A stretch of 64,000 bases of DNA from Candidatus Omnitrophota bacterium (GTDB lineage: Bacteria; Omnitrophota; Omnitrophia; Omnitrophales; Aquincolibacteriaceae): assembly GCA_016196565.1 (NCBI GenBank), contig JACPXK010000006.1, forward strand, positions 76,098 through 140,097. Reading direction: 5' to 3'. Below, one piece after another: positions 30,561 to 39,500 of this stretch. The notes under the pieces are model-generated. The model saw nothing but the letters and a program-made list of their open reading frames with translations, was not told the origin of the DNA and did not search any database. The stretch's first letter is position 1. Every line of letters starts with the position of its first letter. The position numbers and the translations under genes are program-made.

Positions 30561-33500
30561 ATGAAATCTTTCCCATTCGCTAAATGTGTAGGGTTGTGGA
30601 TCCTGCTTTGTTTTGTGGGCACACAACTAATTCCAGCCGGCTACGGCGAAATAACGCCCTCACGGGCCATTTCCATCCCTTCACGCTTAGGGACGGTAGA
30701 AGAATTTCACCGCGGCCCTTCGGGCAAAACCGTGCTCTACATCCAAGACGCCCACGACTCACTCGAAGCCCAGAAAAATATTGCCAAGATGATTCATCTT
30801 CTGGCCGGACGCGAAAAGATCCAAACCGTTTTTGAAGAAGGTTATGAAGGGCCTGTCCCCACGGACCGTTACTTCAGATTTATTAAAAATCTGAAAATCC
30901 GGGAAAAAGTGTCTTATTTTTTTCTGGATAAACTCCGCCTTGGCGCCGCCGAATACGCGCACATCAACCGAAAGCGGGATTTTAAATTGATAGGCGCGGA
31001 CAACCTCAAACTCCACCGCGAAAATATTGCCGCCTATCGTAAAGCCGCGAAACATCAAAAAAGTTTGGTCGAAGATATTGATGTTATGCTTTCCGAAATC
31101 AAAAATCTTTCCGATCAATATTTTCCCGCCAAATTCAAAGAATGGATGAAAGACAAGGAAAAATATGAAAAAGGCGATCTCGAACTTGGGGATTATTTAA
31201 AAAGGCATCTGATCTCCTCCGAGATTAAATCCATCGCCCCCAAAACATTCTTCGAGGAAATGGTTCTTCTTGAAAATAACATCGCGACAGCCTATTTGAC
31301 CACTTCGCGCGACCTAAAAATATTCGAATATTATAAAAATCTTGGTCTTTTGAGACGTTTGGCCTTGCTGCGATTGACCTCCATCGAATACGCCTCCGCT
31401 TCTCCTATTTTAAAAAACACCCGCACTCAGGAAATTGCCGGTTTCATCGCCCGTGAAGGTAAAAAATCTCTGGCGCTTTCAAAACAGTGGGAGCCGGGCA
31501 TTCATCACGCCATGAAATTTTATGAAATTGCCGGCCGGCGCGACGAAATGATCGAAAAACGGCTTCGACAATTTTTGAATCAGCCGGCTGAAAATACCGC
31601 CGTTCTTGTCTTCGGAGGCTTTCACAAAGAAAATATTCAGCGGACATTGACCGGACTCGGATATTCCCATTATCTGATAACGCCAAAAATTTCCGGCGAA
31701 GATCCGGTCCATCAAGCCTATTACAAACAACTCATGGCCGTGGGCCATCACGCCTTTGAAAAACCATTTCTTCCCGCTGCGGCGGACAGGGCCCCTTCAA
31801 TCCTAATGGAACGATTTGCCGGTCCTCTTATTCAAGATGTTTCTGGCATTGTTTTTCGAAACCCCGATTTGTCGCCGGAGCTTATCGCGCGAAAGCTCAA
31901 GCGGCCGTTAAATCCGGGCGTTTCTTTTTCTGAAGCACGGGCCATTCAAAACAAGTCCGCAATGGAAATTTTCTCGTTCTGGAAAAATTCCAAACAAACG
32001 ATTGATCAAGAAAAAATACGGCTTAAAAAAAACCGCCGTGCCGCCCTAAGACTCGCCGGTTTTTTTATTTTTCTGAGCATGCCCTTAGCTGCTTCCGTCT
32101 TTATTCTTATCGGGTTTACCGGAGGTTTGGGCGGTTTGTTTCAAAAAATTTATACGGCTTACGCGGTCACGTTGCTGCTTGCCGGACCGGTTACCTTTTT
32201 TGTGGCAGATCGCTATTATCTGCGGGCCGTTCAACGTCTTGATGATGACATAGAAGCTTTCGATGAATTTCATGATACCGTTTTGTCAGAACTAAAAAGA
32301 TGGTGGCAAACCCCATCCGGCGTTTCTTCCAAAAAACTGCCGGTTCTCGAAAAAAAAATAGTGGGTGATCTTGCGGTAAGTTTAAACCCAATCCATATTA
32401 AAAAAATGATTGGCGCTGTTTTGGCCGTTGCGGCTTATTTGGAAAATCATCGCTTTCCCCGTTTTTATTTAAGGCCCGCACTTTCAGCCTACTCTCCCGA
32501 ACTTGCTTCGAAACTTCATTCGTTTTTCGAACTCACCCGCTCTGAAACGCGCACAGAAATAATCCCTCGAGAAATATTTCAAATGCTTGAACAATTTCCC
32601 CAACCACCCTATGGGTCAAACACCGCTTTGGTATTGGTGCCAAGCACGCTGCAAAAACCCGGCAAAGCAGGAAAAGCAATGCTGATTATCGAAAATAAAA
32701 GCGGTGTCACGAAAAAAAGACAATATGATTTGCCCTCTTCGATAGATTCCCGCTTAAAAACAGGAAATTACAACGCCACCCTTTATATTCCTGCCGGCTC
32801 AAGTACCATGATAGAAATCATGCATATCACTCAATCCGTGCTGGATATTGGGCCAGATCAAAAACAACTTCAGAAAAAATACCCTGCCTATCTCATTTTG
32901 GTGGATGAGAATCCTTTCGAACCTCTCTGGGGCAAGGCATGGCCCAAAGTTGTCAAAATATTTATGAATCCCGCGGACGGAGAATCGGATGTCCAGGAAT
33001 GGGAATCCATACAGCCTTTACTTCCTCAAATGCAGATTTTTTGGGCAGGTCTTAAGGCTAAGGAAGAAGAGCTCGAGAGAAAATTTGCAGGCCTTAACGA
33101 AAATACCCGGCTGGCGCTTCACAGCACGGCCCAATTACGGCGGGCCTATGTCTGGGACAAAATCGGAACGGAAAGGTGGGAGGCATTACGGGATCAGCTT
33201 TATGCATTCAATGAAGAAACAAATTCTGTTTATGACAAATTTAGATTTTATCGCAGAAAAACAAAAGCGCTGGTCGAGGACTTTTTGAAACGTTATCGCA
33301 GCGTTTCCTCTCAGAACGTGCAGGCTTTTCTAAGAAATTTTCGCAATGCTTACAAGCTTTATCATGACGGTGCCCAAAAGGCTTTGAATGAATTAATTGC
33401 GGCCATCACAAGACGCGATCAAATTCTTGACGAAATGAAAAGGGCTTTGGCGGCATCTGAAAATGACTCTGACAAAGGGCGCTCCGAAATGCGGACAGCG

Positions 33501-36500
33501 CAAGAAAATGACCCCTTGTTTAAAAACTCTGTGAGCCGAAGGAATTTTTTAAAAACCGCCGGTGCCGCTGTTTCCACGGCCACAACAGGCGGCTCAATCC
33601 AAACTTTCGTCACCACTGGGATGATTGATTCACTTTGCCATCTTGTGGCTGTCCCTATGATCCCCAGCGAATATTTAATGGATCAATTTGAAAAGGATCC
33701 TCGTATTGCCCTTTTAAATTGGATGCAAGAAAACGCTTTGGGATTCCAAGCCTCCGAGATGCAAGATCGCTCCCGGTTTTCAAATCGCGCCGCAAAACTC
33801 TTCCTTTCCGGAGTAACAACGGGACTCTCAGAAGCCAGCCAGCAGGAAAGATATTTTAAAAACCCTTCTTCAGTCCGTCTTGTTCCTCAGAAACAATTTA
33901 CGGGCCGTCTGAGATTTTTAAATCTCCTAGGAGGAAACCCAAGCCGCGACTCTCAAGATTTTGTCGCCTATTGGGAAGTTCTTGCTAAAAAAGTTCTAGC
34001 GAAAAGAATTCGGTGGTTAAATTTTTTGCGGAAGAATCCGGAGACCTCCATAACAAATATTCAAGCGGCATGGGAGGGCATCAACGATGTTCGAGCCGTG
34101 CAAAGACAACTTAGAAAATTCTCATTCCTGCCCGCAGAACAGCAAATTGATGTCTTAACTCAAATTTATGGGGCCCGTTCCAACTTCCTTAACGATTGGC
34201 TGGTTAAATTTCAACCTCAGGTGGTGAAAAGTTTTGAAGAGCTTTACGATTCCATGCAGCGATTTTCAAAAAAGGAAAACCGTGTTGAACCAACAGAAAA
34301 AGTTCCGATCTCACAGGATATTCTCCGCCTCTTTAGTCAAATCGCCGCCATCTTAAAACATTCTGAAAACCCTTTGCTTAAATTATATTTTGGCCCTCAT
34401 CTTGGCCGCCTGCAAAAAAAATTCTCCGATTTTGAACATTCTTACCGGCTTATGCAAAACAGTTACGCCATTACGGAATCAGATTACAGGGACTTAAAAG
34501 ATCTCACCGATCGAATCCGATTGTTTCAAAAAGCATTTATTCCAGAGCCGCCTCCAATCCGCTCCGAAATGCGGACAGAAAAGTCAACGGCAGACCCCCG
34601 ATCGAGAAACGCTCATCCTTTAGATTTGCGGTATTTCCCAATAGTGATAGCCGATTTTATCGAGGACACTCTTCAAACGGCAAAAAACGCTTCTTCCTGG
34701 AAACGCCAGCTTACGGTTTATCTTTTAACCGTAATTCCTCCTATCGCTTATTTAGGCATTGAATTTTTAATTCTTGGAGCCAGTTGGACTCCTTTCTTGA
34801 TTTTAAGCGGGGTGGTGGCTTTTTCCGCTTTAATTCCTGCGATTTCTGTTTGGCGGGCGCTCATCAAAGACCGCAATCACACATTTCAATCAACGCTTCG
34901 TCAAGCTTATCGCACGTTGAAAATTCATCCTCTTTCTTCGCTGGTCGAAATCGCAAAACGTTCCGCATTAACCCATTTGATTCCGCAAGAAATCGAAACC
35001 CTCGAAGCTTTTGTCAAAATCCTTCCTTCTAATTTAGAATTCCGGGTATTTCATGATCTTCGCGAATGGTTATGGGATGTGCAAAGTGAAATCGGAGCCA
35101 TGTTTTATCTGCCTTATATGCGCCACGGAGTTCATGAAATCGGAATGCTTGATTTTTTTGCTTCCCCCTCCTTTTTGAGCCATGAATTTGTTCACTTGCT
35201 GCAAGACTTGGCCCGGCAAAAAAGCGGAAGAGACGCTTCGATCGATCTTACGGAACAAATGGAAAAATTTATGGAGACGAAGAACCTTAAAGAAAGCTCT
35301 TTGGGCCAAGCCTGGAAAACCTGGAAAGAAAATCTGGTTTTAAGTGACTATGAAGAAACATCCATTCCGGAAGAGTTTTCGAGCTATTTTTACCATACCC
35401 TGTGGGCCCTGGAATGGAAACAGGACGAACGGCATATGGGACCAGATTATGAGGCAAGAGCGCCGGGGCGTTGGGATTCACGGATCGGGCCATTTTATGA
35501 AAAGGTCCGGCAAAGAAAACCCGGCCTTCAAAAAATGGACGAGGCCATGCTTGATTTTATTAAGGCCCTTCAAACTTCCGTGCCGGCCGAAGACAAAGCA
35601 TTTTTAATTCGTCTTTTCCGGGACCATTATCAATCCCTTCATCCCCAAATCCCATTGCCGGAGCTTTTAAAGGACCCTGCTTCCCGCTCTGAAGCGCGTC
35701 AAAATGGAAAAACGTTGGTAGAAAATTATTCTCATAGCATTGCTCAGATTTGGCTCCCCAAAACAGAGGATAATTATGGGTTTATGGGTGCTGTCATCGG
35801 AGAAGATGAAAAACATTATTATGTCTTGACCTTAGGGCATGCGTTTCATTCCCACAAAAATGAAATTTTAGGCACATTTTATGACGATCCGTCGCCTGTT
35901 CCGGCGAAATTAGAATACTTAGAAAAAACTAATGCCGTCAAAGATCTTGCCGTTTTAAGCTTTCCCAAATCTGCTTTTGGTTCGAGTTTTAAACTTAAAC
36001 CTTTGCGTATTTCTTCTCACACTTTATCCCGGTTCAAAAGAAAACCTCTCCATTTGGATTTCGTTCATTGGAAAGAGGCAAAATCCAACATACAACACAA
36101 GATACAATTAAAAATTTCCCGCCGAATCGCCCGCCTAAAAAAAGGAGTTAAGCATTCTCTCTTGGAATTAAGAAAAGCGCCGTTTGCACATGGCATTTGC
36201 GGAAGCCCTCTTTGCGTTGCCGGCCGGCTCGCGGGAATGGCTGCCTGGTTTATTGCAACTCAACAAAAAAATGGCACGTGGGAGTCTGAAAAATTCCCTG
36301 ATTTTATGGCCATGCCTGCAACTACTTTACGCGAATTCGTTCAACGATGGGAAAAGTATCGAAAATGGCGCGAAGCTTATGAAAAAAAATGGACGAATGG
36401 ACAAGATTTAATCCCCACCCAAGATATTTCTTGGGAGGAGGTGGAAGGGGATGATTACGAGCGAACACTTGAAAATGCCTGGGGCTTAGTTGACCCTTTT

Positions 36501-39500
36501 TATCCTAAGCCGGAAAAAATAGACGGTAAAACCCGCACTTTGGCGGAACAAATGATGACGGTGATGAGAATCGCCGCACTCCGGGGATTCATGGCTCATG
36601 GCCTGACATGGACGGCTTATCAAAATTATTCGGATTTTAAAGAAATTTTTGCTGAAGATGCCTATTATTATTTCGCAAAAGCTATTTCAAACAATCATCT
36701 TCCGTTTTCAAATGCGGAATTTCCGTATCTATGGGTGGATAACGAAGGCCGTCTTTTTAATCCCACAACCGGCCAGCCTGTTTTCGGAAATTTTGACGGG
36801 GTTTTTAATTCTGAAGTTCCGCTTGTTGATTACCGACAGGCGAATTCGTTCGGCTATGCATGGGTTATGTTGAGTCCGGAAGTCCGGCAACTTGGAAATC
36901 TCGACCCGATTTCGTCGCAGTATCATCTCTATTACCTTGTCCCTACTTCGCGGGACCGTGAAGAAATGCGTGAAGAAATAAACGATTCTTTAATTTTGGA
37001 AGCCAAAGAACGTTCTTCTCGAATATTAGCCGAAACCTTACCCAAAATTATTACTTATGCGGAATTCATTCGTCAGCACAGCGACCTTTTAAACACAGCA
37101 CCCGAGACCCGGGTAATGACAAAAAAAGAAGCTATTCCCATCGACATCACCGTACGCATAAATGCGATCTGGAGTGAAACGACTAAAGATTTGTTAGAAG
37201 ATGATGATGCTGTTATCGCGTCTGTAATTGATCGTTATGAAGGGGTGGATCATCCCACTCGCCGGCTTGCTTTAAGATTGGCTGTGGGTTCCGAGCACAC
37301 CCCTCTTTTCGAAAAAGCTCTTGCCGTCCTTAAAAATCCAAGTGAACCGGCCGGTATTGTGAATTATACCCTTTTTGTTCTCGATCAAAGTAAAGACATT
37401 CATCGTTCATTAGTGTATAAGACTTTGAAAAGTTATATCTGGAGCGAAAATTATCAGCAGCGCATTATTGCTTTGGAAGGTTTGTCCAACATCCATTATC
37501 CTCTTCCTATTTCCTTGCTGAGCGTTATAGAAAATTCCTATGAGGCAGAAACTGATGAGGCCATTCGTTTGTACATGGAGACGATTTTAAGAAAGTATTA
37601 TCGAAGCCCCTCCCTTTTAAGTGACACTCCTGAATTTTTTAGAAATTTTAAGGTTGAAAGCCGTAAGAATTTGGATGCCGCCTTAGAACAAATTTGGGGC
37701 GTCCATTACCGCTCCCACGATTCCGACGACGGAGAAAGCTTTTTTGACTTGAACACATCTTTAAAGAGTTTTTATGCCGCCATTGACAACGCCCAAGACC
37801 GGGGAATTCTTTATTTGATGCCGATTGGCGATCCTAAAACCTTAAAAGACGGTGATTATATGATCGATTTTTCTAAAACATCTTTGGGGATTTACCGGCA
37901 TGAAGCGCTGGGACTTACCGATTTAAGCGCCGGCGTTTTCATCACCAAGCCGAAAGAGGTTCAAGAGCGCTTGCTGGAAATAAGTCTCACTAGCAGGAAA
38001 ATCGTATTTGGCGCCACGGCGCTTTCCGAGATGCGCACCGATAAAGTCTTTGTGATAGAACAGCCGCAGAAAGAGGGCCCGGTTTCTTTGGGGAAAACCG
38101 TGATCAAGACACCCGGAGACCTTGGCGAAATCCTGAAATCAGACGCGTTTGAAAATCATTATCTGGAGGCCTTACTAAGTTTAGACCCGCCTTGGCTTAT
38201 GCTGCGAAAAAGAGATTGGACAATCGAGGCCGATATTTCCCGCGGGCCTTATTTAGCAGACGCCTTCGAGGCCCTAGACGCGGAAAAATGGACCGACGGC
38301 CGGGCCCAGCTCATCATCGATGAAATTGATGCCATTCTTGGGCGGGAAGAAAGTTTCTCCCGTGCGATTTTTTCAAGGTTAGCAAACATGGAAACATCGC
38401 TCAGAATTCACCGGCTTATTCCTCTTAAAACTATGGGGGAATTAATTCGCATGGCGGCGGCCGATTTTGCCAGTCAAAACTTAAAACCATTCAAAGACCA
38501 CAAGGCCAGATTACAAGATTATCTGAGGCCCCTCATGTCTTTACGAAATTTAATCATAAGGGGCAGTAAAGAAATCACGGAAAATACGCTTTACCGGTAT
38601 AGTCCTCCCGGAAAAACCAAGACCGAGCCGAAAGCTTCCGATGAAAATGCCGCACAACTTGCGGCAGCGAGCCCCGAAGAAATCATCCGGTCTTATCAAA
38701 GGCATACCACGCCGGAAATTATCGGGGCCGTCAAAGCCCTCAATGCGGATGAAGTGACAAAATTGGAATCGGAGCTGGTTTTAATGCTTAATCATTTTTC
38801 GGACGCTTCTATGGAAACTACCATTCTTCAAGCCTTGGAGAAACGAAAAGTTTTGGGCCAGAAACTTTTAGGCTTGATCGCGGAACGCGGGCTTCGTTCG
38901 CCTCATTTGGAAACTCAAACATCCGCGCTTAAAATTTTAACGGCCTCTCATTTTACCGGTTACGGTGAAAAAATTACCGGCCTGTTGAGTTCAAAGGATA
39001 TCGAAGTGCGGCTGCTCGCTTTATTGGCTTTAGTCCAAAGCCAAGGAAGGGATTCGCTGGTTGAACTCTGGCGGCTGAGCGCGGACACTCATCCTTTCAT
39101 GCGGATCGCGGCGGCAGCAGCCATTAAGTATTTCGAACGATACGAAGATCCGGCAGCGGCAGCCGCGAATATTTTTGATGTTCTTTTTTCGGGGTGGATT
39201 TATGGCGCCCTCGAAGACCTTTTGAAACATCCGCAAATCATTAGAAAAGCTCCACTTCCTGTGACGGCCGCGCCCGCGCAAGCAGTCAAGAAATTTTTAT
39301 CTGCCAAGTCGAATAAACCTGCGGATACAAAAATAGCGGGCCCAAAAATAACGGGAAATTTTGGATTTTTAGAATTATTGATAGGGCGCCACACCTTTAA
39401 AGGACCGGTCACGAAAAGGCTTGATGAATTAAAGATTAGAACGATTGGCGCGTTGTCTCAAAAATCCATTGCCGATTTAAAAGGACACGGGTTTAACGAC

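Noticed and set aside
33480..34578. RSEMR motifs as copies of a mobile DNA repeat
   Set aside because: Only two of the copies share identical bases beyond the motif; the others use different codons, which points to peptide-level selection.
36873..36887. SPEVR (residue 2105) as a further linker motif
   Set aside because: It lacks the leading Arg-Ser-Glu arrangement and could occur by chance; not counted.
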